Part shown: piece after piece, positions 34,654 to 44,441 of the stretch
Numbering within the stretch: position 1 is the first letter of the stretch
Layout of the letters: every line of letters begins with the position of its first letter
Source of the DNA: Rhizobium sp.
GTDB lineage: Bacteria > Pseudomonadota > Alphaproteobacteria > Rhizobiales > Rhizobiaceae
NCBI GenBank assembly: GCA_028290545.1
Contig: JAQGJP010000016.1
Span: forward strand, 1 to 64,000
Length of the DNA: 64,000 bases
Direction of reading: 5' to 3'
Notes under the pieces: generated by a model
Seen by the model: only the letters and a program-made list of their open reading frames with translations
Told to the model about the DNA's origin: nothing
The model's database searches: none
Translations under genes and position numbers: made by a program

Positions 34654-35694
34654 ATGATTGCGACTTCTAACGCGGAAAACGCGAGTAGCCTCAATGACAA
34701 ACCCTGGCTCAAGATTCTCTCAGGATATCGTAAGCCCCGGCCTTGGCGCAGCGCCTTCGAACTGATCGTCACCGTGTTGCCATTCGTGGCGCTCTGGACA
34801 TTGTGTTGGCTGGCCGTGCACTTTTCCCAGTGGTGGGGTCTCATATTGATCGTTCCGGCCGCCGCATTCCTGTTGCGGCTTTTCATGATCCAGCACGATT
34901 GCGGCCATGGATCCTTTTTTGCCCGACGCTCGGTCGATGACTGGACGGGCAGGGCAATCGGCGTTCTGACATTGACGCCTTATGACTATTGGCGGCGTGC
35001 GCATGCCGAACATCACGCCTCGGCCGGCAATCTCGACGAAAGAGGCGTGGGTGACATCACGACGCTCACGGTCAGCGAATTCACCGCCCTGTCACGATGG
35101 GGCAGGCTTGGCTACCGTCTTTATCGGCATCCGCTGGTGATGTTCGGCATCGGGCCGGCATGGCTCTTCCTGTTCAAGCAGAGATTACCCTTCGGCATGA
35201 TGCGCGACGGCTATCTGCCCTGGGTATCGACCATGGCGACCAACGCTGCCGTCTTGATCCTTGCCGCAGGTTTGATCTGGATGATCGGCCTCGTCCCGTT
35301 CCTGGTCATCCATCTGCCGATCGTGCTGTTGGCTGGCGCTGCCGGCGTCTGGCTGTTCTACGTCCAGCATCAATTCGAGGAAACGCACTGGTCCAAGAAG
35401 CCGGAATGGCAGTTCCAGCAGGCCGCACTCCATGGTGCGTCGCATTATGACCTGCCGCTCGTGTTGCGGTGGCTGACCGGCAATATCGGCATACATCATA
35501 TCCATCATCTGTCCAGCAAGGTGCCGTGCTATCGGCTGCCGGAAGTATTGAGGGATCATCCGGAATTGAGGGATGTCGGCCGCATAACCCTTGCCGACAG
35601 CATTCGCTGTGTCAGGCTCGTGCTTTGGGACGAGCGCAGCGGCAGGCTTCTGTCTTTCCGGGACGCAGCAAGGCTTCAACCCGCAGTCGGATAG
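34654..35694 (+). CDS. Membrane fatty-acid desaturase
   Basis: Integral-membrane di-iron desaturase of 346 aa. The three histidine boxes are intact: HDCGHGSFF, HAEHHAS and, after the second hydrophobic pair, GIHHIHHLSS; between them lie four or more hydrophobic segments. It should insert a double bond into acyl chains of membrane lipids with O2 and an electron donor not encoded here. The ribosome site before ATG 34654 is weak. Not obviously linked to the neighbouring nitrogen genes. A beta-carotene hydroxylase or ketolase relative is less likely given the box spacing. Confidence 0.85.
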   Translation: MIATSNAENASSLNDKPWLKILSGYRKPRPWRSAFELIVTVLPFVALWTLCWLAVHFSQWWGLILIVPAAAFLLRLFMIQHDCGHGSFFARRSVDDWTGRAIGVLTLTPYDYWRRAHAEHHASAGNLDERGVGDITTLTVSEFTALSRWGRLGYRLYRHPLVMFGIGPAWLFLFKQRLPFGMMRDGYLPWVSTMATNAAVLILAAGLIWMIGLVPFLVIHLPIVLLAGAAGVWLFYVQHQFEETHWSKKPEWQFQQAALHGASHYDLPLVLRWLTGNIGIHHIHHLSSKVPCYRLPEVLRDHPELRDVGRITLADSIRCVRLVLWDERSGRLLSFRDAARLQPAVG

Positions 35695-35835
35695 TCGATG
35701 GCGGGCGCCATGGCATGCTGACGACACGGCCTCGGCTGTTTGTTGCAGATGCAGTGGCCGCCTTCGAGGGTGCCGGCGAGCGCAACAGGTAGATGAAGGT
35801 GCAGATCGGATTCTGACCGAGCAGGATATTTGCTC

Positions 35836-36762
35836 TCAGGTCGCTTCGCGCAACCGGTCCAGCAGCGCGCCCAGCAACCTGCCAAGTGCGGAGGCTGCGT
35901 GCGACAAATCCTTTTCCGGGCGGGAGAGCAGCATCAATTTACGCAGCTGCAGCCTGGGGTCGCGCAGCGGCAGGAACCTGAGGCTGCCCTCGGCAATATC
36001 CTGTTCGATGCCGACGCGGGTCTGCAGTACGGTGCCGAGATCGCGCTTGGCGAGATCGGTCATCAGGCCGATCGAGTTGGTGCGGGCGCGCTGGTTCAGC
36101 TCGACGAATGTTCCGCCGAAGGCTTCCTCGACCCAGGCGCCAAGCGTCAGGCTGGCGTCGGAAAGGATGACCCTTTCGCCTGCAAGGTCGGAAATCCTGA
36201 GATCGACGCGATCCGCAAAACGGCTGGAGGGCTTGGTGACGACGCCGAGCGGCAGCGACACCATGCCGATGCGCCGCACATTGCGCGGCACATGGACATC
36301 GAAGACCAGCCCGAGATCGCATTCGCCCTCGGCCACTGCATCGGCCGTCTGCTGCGAGCTCGTGACCCTGATATCCACCGATATCCCGGGATAGCTGCGC
36401 CAGAAAGCTTCGAGCGCTTCCGGCATCAACCCACGCGAAACGCTTTCGATGGTGGCCACCGATACCGTTCCGCGTTGCAGTCCATGCAACTCGTTGATCT
36501 CATTGCAGGCACGCTTGAACTCGGTGAAGCTGTGCCGGGCATGATATAGCATCATTTCGCCGGCACTGGTGAGTTTCAGTCGCTGGCGCACGCGCTCGAA
36601 AAGCGGCAGCCCCAGATCGTCCTCCAGTTGGCGGAGGATGCGGCTGACGGAAGACGGCGCGACGTTGAGCGCCTGCGCCGCCTGACGGATCGAGCCCAGT
36701 TGCGCCACCAGTTGAAAATAGTGGACGCGGATCGCGACGAGCCCGAGCCGGTATGGTTCCAT
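35836..36762 (-). CDS. LysR-type regulator downstream of adenine deaminase
   Basis: 308 aa. The HTH reads QLGSIRQAAQALNVAPSSVSRILRQLE, followed by the linker helix and an effector domain with the usual TSSQQTADAVAEGECDLGLVF core. Start ATG 36762 shares one base with the TGA of the adenine deaminase gene (TGATG), so the regulator is the last gene of the leftward purine operon rather than a divergent regulator. It probably controls this operon and the divergent BMP importer, responding to a purine or breakdown product. Confidence 0.85.
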   Translation of the reverse strand: MEPYRLGLVAIRVHYFQLVAQLGSIRQAAQALNVAPSSVSRILRQLEDDLGLPLFERVRQRLKLTSAGEMMLYHARHSFTEFKRACNEINELHGLQRGTVSVATIESVSRGLMPEALEAFWRSYPGISVDIRVTSSQQTADAVAEGECDLGLVFDVHVPRNVRRIGMVSLPLGVVTKPSSRFADRVDLRISDLAGERVILSDASLTLGAWVEEAFGGTFVELNQRARTNSIGLMTDLAKRDLGTVLQTRVGIEQDIAEGSLRFLPLRDPRLQLRKLMLLSRPEKDLSHAASALGRLLGALLDRLREAT

Positions 36763-38564
36763 CAGGCCATCTCGAACAGCGGCTGGATTTCCATTTCCGG
36801 CACCAGTACGAGGCCCTTGTCGGTGATGCGGATTTCCGGAATGACCGAGAGCGGAATGAGGTTGAAGCCCATGTAGCCGATGGTGCAGCCAGCCTTGTCC
36901 CATTCGACCTTCAGCGCCCTGGTCTGTTCGGCAACCTCGTGCACGCGCTTGTCGGACAGGAGGCCGGCGATCGGCAGCGGCACCATTGCCGTCACCTTGC
37001 CGTCCATGACGACGCAGACGCCACCCTGATGATCCTCTATCGCCTTGAGCGCTACCTGCATGTCGGCCTCGTTGGTGCCCGCCAGGATGATGTTGTGGCT
37101 GTCATGGCCGACAGAGGAGCCGACCGCACCCTTGGTCATCCCGAAATTGCTGAGCAGACCGTAGGCGACATTGCCGCTGGATTTTCCATGCCGCTCGACG
37201 ACGGTGACGAAGCACAGCCCATGGCGGCTGAAATGCGTCTGCCAGTCATTGGCGGGTTCCAGCTCGACCTTGACATGACCGAGCGTGATGCCGGGCAGTT
37301 CGGTCTTGATCGTATGCGCGGTGACTTTTTCAGTCGGCAAATCGGGGGTCAGTTTTACGGTCTTCGGCAGCTTTACAGTCTTATAGGCCGATTCCGGATA
37401 GCGGTATGGCTTGCAGAGGGCCTCCTCAAGCACCGGCGTGATCTTGCGATCGTCGACCACCAGTTCGCCGCCATACCAAGTGCAGACCGGCTTCAGATCA
37501 TCGGTCAGCAGCACCAGGTCGGCGCGGCGACCGCCGCCGAGACCGCCGATCTCGCCGTCATGGCCGAAACGGGTCGCGCCATGCAGGGAACCCATCGACC
37601 AGGCCTGTTCCGGCGTCATGCCGGCCTGGACAGCCTCGCGCACCACCCAGTCTTGTCCGAACAGCAGGAGGTCGTCGGCGTCGCGGTCGTCGGTGCAGAC
37701 GGCAATGCGCTTGTGTGAGGCGCCGAGTTCGGTGATGGTCTTGATCGCATGCGGCAGCGAGTGCCACGGCGTGGTCGGCGGGCCGCCGCGCAGGAAAAGC
37801 CAGATGCCAGCCTCGAGCATGTCGTCGGCGATCTCGCGGTCGATGGCTTCATGTGTGTCGGTCACGCCGGAGGCGGCATAGGCGGCGACGAATTCGCGAC
37901 CGTAAACATGGCCCGACACCGGCCTGCCGCGCTTGAGCGCAGCGGCGAGGATCGCATGGCTGCGCTCGTCGCCCATGGCAACCGGCACGAAATCCATTTT
38001 TTCGCCCAGCGCCACGGCTTCCGGCCACTTGTCGAACAGCGCTGCGATTTTTTCCGGCGTCAGGTCGCCGCCCGCAGTCTCAAGCTCCGGCGAGGTCGCG
38101 GGCACCGTGCTCGGCACCGTCAGGAAGATCGACAGCGGCGCAAGCCGGGCATCTTCCAACATCGCCTCGACGCCAGTGACATCCATGACATTGCCGATCT
38201 CGTGGCTGTCGCAGAATATCGTCGTCGTGCCGTTGAGCAGGGCGGCTTCGGCATAGGCACAGGCCGTCACCATGCTCGATTCGATATGAATATGCGGATC
38301 GACCAGACCCGGCGCGATAATGCCGCCACGCGCATCGTAAAGCCTGGCGGTACTGCCCTTGTAGCTGCCTGCGGGCTTGACGGCGGCGATGCGGCCGCCG
38401 GAAATCCAGACTTCCTTGCCGGGCAGGACACGCTCGGAATAGGTCGACAGAACGCGGGCGCCCTGGATGACAAGTTCAGGCTCGCGGCGCGCAGAGGCGA
38501 CATCCGCCAGCGTTCGTGTCATCGTATGAAGCGGCTTGACCGAGAAACGGGTTAAGGTGCTCAT
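36762..38564 (-). CDS. ade: Adenine deaminase
   Basis: Amidohydrolase-superfamily deaminase of 600 aa, the bacterial Ade length. [17 protein letters not shown] carries the HxH metal motif, CDSHEIGNV follows, SGHVYG and [11 protein letters not shown] are later metal/catalytic blocks, and the C-terminal region ends with the family's [18 protein letters not shown] block. It converts adenine (or a methylated or other 6-aminopurine) to hypoxanthine and ammonia. ATG 38564 has GGAG 10 nt upstream; TTG 38573 is too close to that site. It follows the GST-like gene by 26 nt. Its place beside a Rieske demethylase set and purine importer points to use of external purines. Confidence 0.9.
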   Translation of the reverse strand: MSTLTRFSVKPLHTMTRTLADVASARREPELVIQGARVLSTYSERVLPGKEVWISGGRIAAVKPAGSYKGSTARLYDARGGIIAPGLVDPHIHIESSMVTACAYAEAALLNGTTTIFCDSHEIGNVMDVTGVEAMLEDARLAPLSIFLTVPSTVPATSPELETAGGDLTPEKIAALFDKWPEAVALGEKMDFVPVAMGDERSHAILAAALKRGRPVSGHVYGREFVAAYAASGVTDTHEAIDREIADDMLEAGIWLFLRGGPPTTPWHSLPHAIKTITELGASHKRIAVCTDDRDADDLLLFGQDWVVREAVQAGMTPEQAWSMGSLHGATRFGHDGEIGGLGGGRRADLVLLTDDLKPVCTWYGGELVVDDRKITPVLEEALCKPYRYPESAYKTVKLPKTVKLTPDLPTEKVTAHTIKTELPGITLGHVKVELEPANDWQTHFSRHGLCFVTVVERHGKSSGNVAYGLLSNFGMTKGAVGSSVGHDSHNIILAGTNEADMQVALKAIEDHQGGVCVVMDGKVTAMVPLPIAGLLSDKRVHEVAEQTRALKVEWDKAGCTIGYMGFNLIPLSVIPEIRITDKGLVLVPEMEIQPLFEMA

Positions 38565-38590
38565 GAAAATCAATCTCCAGTCAATGAAAG

Positions 38591-39223
38591 TCAGTGATAA
38601 TCGGGAATGCCCGGCATGGTGCGGAAGCCCTTGAGCGTCCGGAACCGGCGGGTCCAGCGGCGAAGTGCCGGGAATTCGTCATGGTCTATGCCGTAATCGC
38701 GGCTGAGCGCGAAAGACGGAAACAGCGCGATGTCGGCCAGCGTCGGGCCGTCGCCGGCAAACCATTCCTTGCCGTCAAAGTGGCGCGCGGTCATGTGGTC
38801 GTCCATGATGCGGAATGCCTTGCGGGCGGCGGCCTTGAGGGCCGCTTCATCGCCCGGTGTGCCGAACAGCGATTTGAGGCGCGCATCGATAGCCGGTGCA
38901 AGCATGGTTTCTGAAAAGCCGACCCATTTCACCACTTCGCCGAACGCTCTGGCATCCGCAGGCAAGAATGCGCCCGGCGCATCATAGGTCTTGGCGAGAT
39001 AGAGAAGAATCGCAGCCGTGCCGGACAGAACAAGCTCGCCATCGGTCAGCACCGGCATGCTGCCGGTCGGATTGATGGCCAGCATCGGGAGCCGCTTTTG
39101 CTCCTGGCCGGGAAACATGTTGACGGCCACCGGCCTGTATTCCAGGCCGAGAGCCGCGAGCATCAGACGGGCACGATAGCAATTCTCGTCCATTTCGAAA
39201 TTGTGGAGGACCAGATCCGGCAT
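38591..39223 (-). CDS. Glutathione S-transferase-like protein
   Basis: 210 aa with the thioredoxin-like N-terminal domain ([26 protein letters not shown], then [27 protein letters not shown], the cis-Pro and Ser-containing glutathione site) and the all-helical C-terminal domain ([16 protein letters not shown]). Its start overlaps the Rieske-protein stop (TGATG). In the methylxanthine N-demethylase system of Pseudomonas putida, the GST-like NdmE holds the NdmC-NdmD complex together; the context here suggests a comparable structural role, but a normal GST activity is possible. Confidence 0.85.
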   Translation of the reverse strand: MPDLVLHNFEMDENCYRARLMLAALGLEYRPVAVNMFPGQEQKRLPMLAINPTGSMPVLTDGELVLSGTAAILLYLAKTYDAPGAFLPADARAFGEVVKWVGFSETMLAPAIDARLKSLFGTPGDEAALKAAARKAFRIMDDHMTARHFDGKEWFAGDGPTLADIALFPSFALSRDYGIDHDEFPALRRWTRRFRTLKGFRTMPGIPDYH

Positions 39224-39888
39224 CACGCGACCTCCGCTGCGGCCAGTTCGGGCGATTCAAGTGCAAAACGGAAATCCTCTGCCCAGCGCGAAAGCTGCTT
39301 CAGCATTGCGGCATTCGCAGCCGCAGGCACGACCATATGAAGCACGGTTCGCTGTGCATTGGCCACCTGCAATCCGATAAACAATAGCGTACTATTGATG
39401 GTGCAAGTGCCTGCATTTTCACCAAGCTTGGTAAAGCCGCGCCTGTCAAGCGCGGCCTGCACATCCTGCAGTGGGCTATCGACATTCAGGCTGCGGAGGC
39501 AGGTCGATCCGGATGCATCCGCAAGCTCCGGCATTGCTGCATCCGCTGCGGACGTGGCCCAGATGATCCCATGCTTTTCCTCGGCGCGGTAGGTCGGCAC
39601 CCGGATTGTGGCGGGTACGTCGAGATCGGGATGGGCCGGTATGTGGCGACACTGGCCGGCGGTATCATATTGCCATCCGTGGTAGAGGCAGGCGATGTGG
39701 TCGCCGCGGACGAATCCGAAACTGAGCCGCATGCCGCGATGCGGGCAGCGATCTTCCCAGACATGGGTTTTGCCGCTGTTGTCCCGCCAGACGACGACTT
39801 CGCTGCCTTCCACGACGGCGCCCGCCGAAGTCCCCGGCTCGATGGAGGATGACAATGCCACAGGCACCCACCCACTCTCCAGATTCAT
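39223..39888 (-). CDS. Stand-alone Rieske [2Fe-2S] protein
   Basis: 221 aa. The Rieske cluster ligands are complete: Cys48-x-His50 (CPHRGM) and Cys67-x-x-His70 (CLYHGW), the oxygenase-type spacing, and RHIP, VPTYRAEEKHGIIWA continues the domain. After residue about 115 comes a roughly 100-residue tail I do not recognise, unlike the catalytic domain of Rieske oxygenases: no Asp-His-His iron site is present. CAGGAG lies 6 nt before ATG 39888. It could donate electrons to the cluster-less catalytic protein at 45416-46273. Such a split is inferred from the complementary missing parts. Confidence 0.85.
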   Translation of the reverse strand: MNLESGWVPVALSSSIEPGTSAGAVVEGSEVVVWRDNSGKTHVWEDRCPHRGMRLSFGFVRGDHIACLYHGWQYDTAGQCRHIPAHPDLDVPATIRVPTYRAEEKHGIIWATSAADAAMPELADASGSTCLRSLNVDSPLQDVQAALDRRGFTKLGENAGTCTINSTLLFIGLQVANAQRTVLHMVVPAAANAAMLKQLSRWAEDFRFALESPELAAAEVA

Positions 39889-39919
39889 GCGTTACTCCTG
39901 TTTAAATAGTAAGCTATGG

Positions 39920-40189
39920 TTAAAGCTGCGTCTGGCGTTCGACGTCGATGACGACGCAATCATACGGTCCCAGACTGCACGCCATCTCGAAAGCGTCCAC
40001 AAGTGCCTCCTGGCCTCTGACTGACAGGGTTGCGGATGTCGGGTCGCAGGCGCCGAGCTGGATTTCGATGTCAAGTCGCGCGGCGCGATGCTGGGCGAAT
40101 TCAGCGAAACTGTCGCAATCGATCTGGCCGTGAAAAGTGAACCGCGCTGCCTCCAATGTCGGGCCTCGCGACTCTTTTGCCTCTTGCAT
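39920..40189 (-). CDS. Acylphosphatase-like small protein lacking catalytic residues
   Basis: 89 aa with the acylphosphatase strand-helix pattern: FTFHGQIDCDSFAEFAQHRAARL, then ATLSVRGQEALVDAFEMACSLGP. In true acylphosphatases the loop GxVQGVGFR supplies the catalytic Arg and a later Asn; here the loop reads GQIDCDSFAEF and neither residue is present. It is probably a non-catalytic member of the fold. ATG 40189 has GGAG 6 nt upstream and is preferred over 40201. First gene of the leftward operon with the Rieske protein, GST-like protein and adenine deaminase. Confidence 0.65.
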   Translation of the reverse strand: MQEAKESRGPTLEAARFTFHGQIDCDSFAEFAQHRAARLDIEIQLGACDPTSATLSVRGQEALVDAFEMACSLGPYDCVVIDVERQTQL

Positions 40190-40613
40190 ACGCCGCTCCA
40201 TGCCTATAATTTAATCGATGTGCACAACTAATGATCGTGCCTTGAGTTTAGGCATTCTAATCCCGGTTCGGCCGGAATTACAAGGGGAGCCGCTGCGCTC
40301 AGGTGTTGCTATTTGCGCATCAATTGCGAATAAATATGCTTACTATTCCGAACGCATCGGGTTCGGCATTGTTCTGCGCTCTGGCATCCTGCCGCTTTGA
40401 AAGGGGTTGGGGAACCCGACGCGTCAGGACAGTTGCCGGATGGGAAGTAGCGGCGACCGGCGAAAGTCTGTTGATGTCGTCAGGGCAGAAGAGGGGATTC
40501 TGATTTTCGAACTGGCGCGGCGGCCGATTGGCATAGATGTTGCGTCGAGGACTCCAGCTATAACGCGATGCCAGAAGGACATCGCGGCACCAAACAACCA
40601 AACAGGGGATAAT
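40190..40613. other. 424-bp divergent regulatory region of the purine island
   Basis: The spacer separates the acylphosphatase-like operon from the BMP importer. An imperfect dyad lies at 40310-40336 (TATTTGCGCA ... TGCGAATAAATA). A possible rightward sigma-70 promoter is TTGCAT at 40184-40189 with TATAAT at 40205-40210, which would give a 5' leader of nearly 400 nt before the importer. I cannot recognise a known riboswitch in it. No gene is supported here. Confidence 0.4.
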
Positions 40614-41735
40614 ATGATTGATTTGCGTACACTTTCGCGCCGTGGCTTCCTGAACATGAGCGCTGTCGGCGCCGCATCGCTGATGCTGCCCGCCGGGCTC
40701 GTCCGCTCTGCTTTTGCAGCCACACCGCTGCCGGCGATCAAGGAAGAAGATACCGTGGTCGGCTTCGGCCATGTCGGCCCGATCTCGGACGAAGGCTGGA
40801 CCTGGGCCCACCACCAGGGCCTGCTCGCCGTGAAGGAAGCCTATCCGAAACTCAAAAAGATCCTTGAAGTCGAGAACATTCCCTATTCCGCCGATGCGAC
40901 GCGCACCTATCGCCAGTTCGTCAGCGAAGGCGCCAACATCATTTTCGATACGTCGTCCAACGGTGACTTCCTGCATGAAGTGGTCAAGCGCGCGCCTGAA
41001 GTCGCTTTCCTGGAATGCGACGGCCATGTCACCATGGATAATCTGGGCTGGTATTATCTCGCTCACTGGTATCCGACCTATGTGGTCGGCGTCGCTGCCG
41101 GCCATCTCTCCAAGACCGGCAAGCTCGGTTATGTCGCATCCTTCCCCGTCGCTTCGGTCTTCGCCTCGACCAATGCCTTTCTCATGGGTGCGCGATCCGT
41201 CAATCCGAATGCGACACTGCAGACCATCGTCATCAATTCGTGGTTCGATCCACAGGCCGCCACCCAGGCCGGCACCGCGCTGATCGACAACGGCTGCGAC
41301 TTCCTGCACGGCATCATGGATGAGGCCGGATACCTGCAGGTCGCCGAGAAACGCGGCGTCTGGGCTGCGATGTGGAACACTGACATCCGCCGCTATGGCC
41401 CGAACTCCTATGTGACCTCGGTCATGATCGACTTCAGGAAATTCTATGTCGACCAGGTCGCCAAGCGCCTCGCCGGCACATGGACGCCGAGCGAAGTGCT
41501 GTTCAAGATGGGCGAAGGCGTCGATCGCGACACATGGGGCGAAAAGGTTCCGGTCGAGGTCGCCAAGGCAGCCGATGCCGTTCGCGACAAGATCATCGGT
41601 GGCTGGTCGCCGTTCGAGGGCGAGATCAAGGACAGCAAGGGCAATGTGAAGGTCGCCAAGGGCCAGAAGCTGACCGATATCGAAATGTACAACTGGGATT
41701 GGTCGGTCGAAGGCGTCTCCGGCCTCAGCAGCTAA
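40614..41735 (+). CDS. BMP-family (PnrA-like) purine/nucleoside substrate-binding protein
   Basis: Periplasmic binding protein of 373 aa, basic-membrane-protein family, which in many bacteria binds nucleosides or purine bases. A twin-arginine signal is visible (LSRRGFLNMSAVGAAS... ending SAFAAT near residue 35) rather than the lipoprotein signal of Gram-positive relatives. Ligand-site blocks include VGFGHVGPISDEGWTWAHHQG and FDTSSNGDFLHEV. AGGGG lies 5 nt before ATG 40614. Followed by the ATPase and two permease genes; flanked by adenine and guanine deaminase genes, which supports purine uptake. Confidence 0.88.
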   Translation: MIDLRTLSRRGFLNMSAVGAASLMLPAGLVRSAFAATPLPAIKEEDTVVGFGHVGPISDEGWTWAHHQGLLAVKEAYPKLKKILEVENIPYSADATRTYRQFVSEGANIIFDTSSNGDFLHEVVKRAPEVAFLECDGHVTMDNLGWYYLAHWYPTYVVGVAAGHLSKTGKLGYVASFPVASVFASTNAFLMGARSVNPNATLQTIVINSWFDPQAATQAGTALIDNGCDFLHGIMDEAGYLQVAEKRGVWAAMWNTDIRRYGPNSYVTSVMIDFRKFYVDQVAKRLAGTWTPSEVLFKMGEGVDRDTWGEKVPVEVAKAADAVRDKIIGGWSPFEGEIKDSKGNVKVAKGQKLTDIEMYNWDWSVEGVSGLSS

Positions 41736-41750
41736 CTCAACTCAAAGCCA

Positions 41751-41780
41751 GGATCCGGCCGGCTGTCGCCAGCCGGATCC
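41751..41780 (+). terminator. Hairpin after the binding-protein gene
   Basis: GGATCCGGC pairs with GCCGGATCC (9 bp, 12-nt loop), 15 nt after the binding-protein stop and before the ATPase gene; no T-tract. Likely stabilises or attenuates the mRNA so that binding protein exceeds transporter core. Confidence 0.5.
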
Positions 41781-41813
41781 ATGCACATTTTCAGGCCACC
41801 GGTATACTTTTCA

Positions 41814-43388
41814 ATGAATGAAGCCCCGACGCGTTTTTCCGTCCCGCCAGGCACGTCTCCTCTCGTATTGCTGAAGGGAATCGCCAAGTATTTTCCGGGT
41901 GTCATCGCCAATCAGGATGTCGATCTCGATATTCTACCCGGCGAGATTCATGCGCTGCTCGGCGAAAATGGCGCCGGAAAATCCACGCTCATGAACATTC
42001 TCACCGGCATTTACAGGGCCGATGCGGGCGAGATCATCGTCGATGGCCATGCTCGGGAATTTTCCACGCCCGCGCAGGCGATCGCCGCCGGTATCGGCAT
42101 GGTCCATCAGCACTTCAAGCTCGTGCCGGCCTTCACAGTTGCCGAGAACATCCATCTCGGCTGGTCGGAAACCCCGAGGCTGGCATCTGCCCAGGTGCTG
42201 GAAGCTCGCACCGCCGCGCTCGCGATAAAATTCAACCTGCAGACCAAGCCGGGTGCCCGCGTCAGCGACCTTTCGACCGGTGAGCAGCAGCGGGTTGAAA
42301 TTCTGCGCGTGCTGGCACGCAAGGCAAAGATCCTGATCCTCGACGAGCCGACGGCGGTGCTGACACCTGCCGAGGCGCGCGAGCTCTTCAAGGCGTTGCG
42401 GGATTTCACCTCGACCGGCAACTCCGTCATCTTCATCAGTCACAAGCTCGACGAGGTGCTGGAAATCTCCGACCGCATCAGTATCCTGCGCGGCGGCCGC
42501 AAGATCGCCACTGAAAATACCATCGACTGCAATCCGCGCATGCTGGCCAAGCTGATGGTCGGACGCGATATCGTGCTCGCCGACATGCGCCAGCGGCCCG
42601 CGCATGCCAAGGCCATCTCCCGGGAACCGGTGCTCAGTCTCAGGCAGGTTTCTGCGCTGGACGATGCCGGAGCCGATGCGCTGCATGGCATTTCGCTCGA
42701 TCTGCATGCCGGCGAAATTCTCGGCATTGCGGGCGTGGCGGGAAACGGCCAGCGCGAGCTTAGCCAAGTTCTGACCGGCATGCGGGCTGCCAGCAGCGGC
42801 CAGATCTTGATCGACGGCAAGGAGATCGAACGCGGCAGCGCCAGCGCCTTCGCGGAAATGGGCATCGGCCATATCCCGGAAGACCGGCTGCATAGCGGGC
42901 TGGCGCCGGCGCTCAGCATCACCGTCAATGCCGTGATGCGTGAATACAGGAAGCCGCCCGTCTCCAGGGGCGGCATCTATCGCCCCGGCGCGGCGACAGC
43001 ACTTGCCAGGGAGATCGCCGCAGCTGCCGATGTCGCCATTCCCGATTTCGGCATGCCGATCCGCAATCTCTCGGGCGGAAACCAGCAGCGCCTCGTCGCA
43101 AGGCGGGAAATGCGCATCGCCGGCAAAGTCCTGGTCGCCGCCTATCCGAGCCGTGGTCTCGATGTCGGTGCCATCAACACCATGCTCCGCTATATCGTCG
43201 AACTGCGCGATTCCGGCGCAGGCATCGTCCTGATTTCCGAGGAACTGGAGGAACTGCTCAATCTCTCCGACCGCATAGCAGTGCTTTATGAAGGCAGGAT
43301 CATGGGGATCGTCGCCAACGATCGACCCAATATCGATGAAATCGGCCTGCTTATGGGCGGCCGCACAGAGAAACGGGAGTTCGCGTAA
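41814..43388 (+). CDS. BMP-type ABC transporter ATP-binding protein (double domain)
   Basis: 524-aa protein with two fused nucleotide-binding domains as in nucleoside/ribose importers. Domain 1: Walker A GENGAGKST, signature LSTGEQQRVEILR, Walker B ILILDEPTAVLTP. Domain 2: Walker A-like GVAGNGQRELSQ and signature LSGGNQQRLVARR, degenerate as usual in this family. The start may be 41781 or 41814; neither has a clear ribosome site, and the shorter form fits the family. The stop overlaps the next start (TAATG). Energises the purine/nucleoside importer. Confidence 0.88.
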   Translation: MNEAPTRFSVPPGTSPLVLLKGIAKYFPGVIANQDVDLDILPGEIHALLGENGAGKSTLMNILTGIYRADAGEIIVDGHAREFSTPAQAIAAGIGMVHQHFKLVPAFTVAENIHLGWSETPRLASAQVLEARTAALAIKFNLQTKPGARVSDLSTGEQQRVEILRVLARKAKILILDEPTAVLTPAEARELFKALRDFTSTGNSVIFISHKLDEVLEISDRISILRGGRKIATENTIDCNPRMLAKLMVGRDIVLADMRQRPAHAKAISREPVLSLRQVSALDDAGADALHGISLDLHAGEILGIAGVAGNGQRELSQVLTGMRAASSGQILIDGKEIERGSASAFAEMGIGHIPEDRLHSGLAPALSITVNAVMREYRKPPVSRGGIYRPGAATALAREIAAAADVAIPDFGMPIRNLSGGNQQRLVARREMRIAGKVLVAAYPSRGLDVGAINTMLRYIVELRDSGAGIVLISEELEELLNLSDRIAVLYEGRIMGIVANDRPNIDEIGLLMGGRTEKREFA

Positions 43389-44431
43389 TGGCGCTGTCCC
43401 TGCGCGTCCAGCGCTTGCCTTCCGCATCCGCCAGCGTCGCGTTCGCCGCGCGGGCAGCCGCGATCATCCTGGCGTTGGTGATCGCCGGCATCATCCTGGC
43501 GATCACCGGCGCCGATCCCCTTGATCTCGGCTATCAGGTGGTCGAGGCGAGTTTCGGGTCGAGCTTCGGCATGGAGGATCTCGGCGTTCTGGTGACGCCG
43601 CTCATTCTGACCGGCCTGTCGGTCGCCGTTGCCCAGCAGATCGGCGCCTGGAATATCGGTGCCGAGGGCCAGTTCTATGCGGGTGCGTTCTGTTCTGCGG
43701 CCGTCGGACTGTTCGTCCCGGGGCCGCCCGTCGTCATCCTGCCGCTGATGTTCATTGCCGGCATGTTTGGCGGAGCTGCCTGGATTCTTGTACCTACGCT
43801 TGCCCGCGCCTATGCCAATGTCAACGAACTGATCACCACGCTGCTGCTCAATTTCGTCGCCATCCTGCTCGTTTATTATGTCTCCACCGATGTCTGGCGC
43901 GATCGCACGGCCAACTCGGCAACACCGCGTCTTTCGGCTGAAATTCCGGAGTTCTATGGCTCGATCCATTGGGGATTGCCGATCGCGATCCTGATTGCGC
44001 TCGCGGTCGCGGCGCTGCTGGCCTTCTCGCGATGGGGCTATGAAGTGCGCCTGGTCGGCTCCAATCCCGCCGCCGGCACATATGCCGGCATGCAAGCTCG
44101 CCGGCACCTGATCACGGTCATGCTGCTTTCGGGCGCCATTGCCGGGCTCGCCGGCATGCTTGAGCTTGCGGGCACCGTCCATCGTCTGCAAGGTGGCATC
44201 TCCAACAATTACGGCTATCTGGGCATCATGGTCGCGGTCCTGGCGAGAAGCTCGGCCGTCGGCGTGATCTTCTCGGCGGCGCTGATGGCCTTCATCCTCA
44301 ATTCCGGCATTATTCTGCAGACCCAGGGACTGACGACGTCGGTTGTGCTCGCGGTCACCGGCCTGATCCTGTTTCTGACCGCGATCGGCGACGAACTCGC
44401 TCACTACCGCATCCTGCGCGACAAGGCTTGA
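43388..44431 (+). CDS. BMP-type ABC transporter permease 1
   Basis: 347-aa membrane protein of the RbsC/NupP-type permease family, about ten hydrophobic segments. LGVLVTPLILTGLSVAVAQQIGAWNIGAEGQ is the typical block, as is RLVGSNPAAGTYAGM in the cytoplasmic loop. Coupled to the ATPase gene and followed after 10 nt by a second permease. Confidence 0.88.
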   Translation: MALSLRVQRLPSASASVAFAARAAAIILALVIAGIILAITGADPLDLGYQVVEASFGSSFGMEDLGVLVTPLILTGLSVAVAQQIGAWNIGAEGQFYAGAFCSAAVGLFVPGPPVVILPLMFIAGMFGGAAWILVPTLARAYANVNELITTLLLNFVAILLVYYVSTDVWRDRTANSATPRLSAEIPEFYGSIHWGLPIAILIALAVAALLAFSRWGYEVRLVGSNPAAGTYAGMQARRHLITVMLLSGAIAGLAGMLELAGTVHRLQGGISNNYGYLGIMVAVLARSSAVGVIFSAALMAFILNSGIILQTQGLTTSVVLAVTGLILFLTAIGDELAHYRILRDKA

Positions 44432-44441
44432 GGAGATAGTC

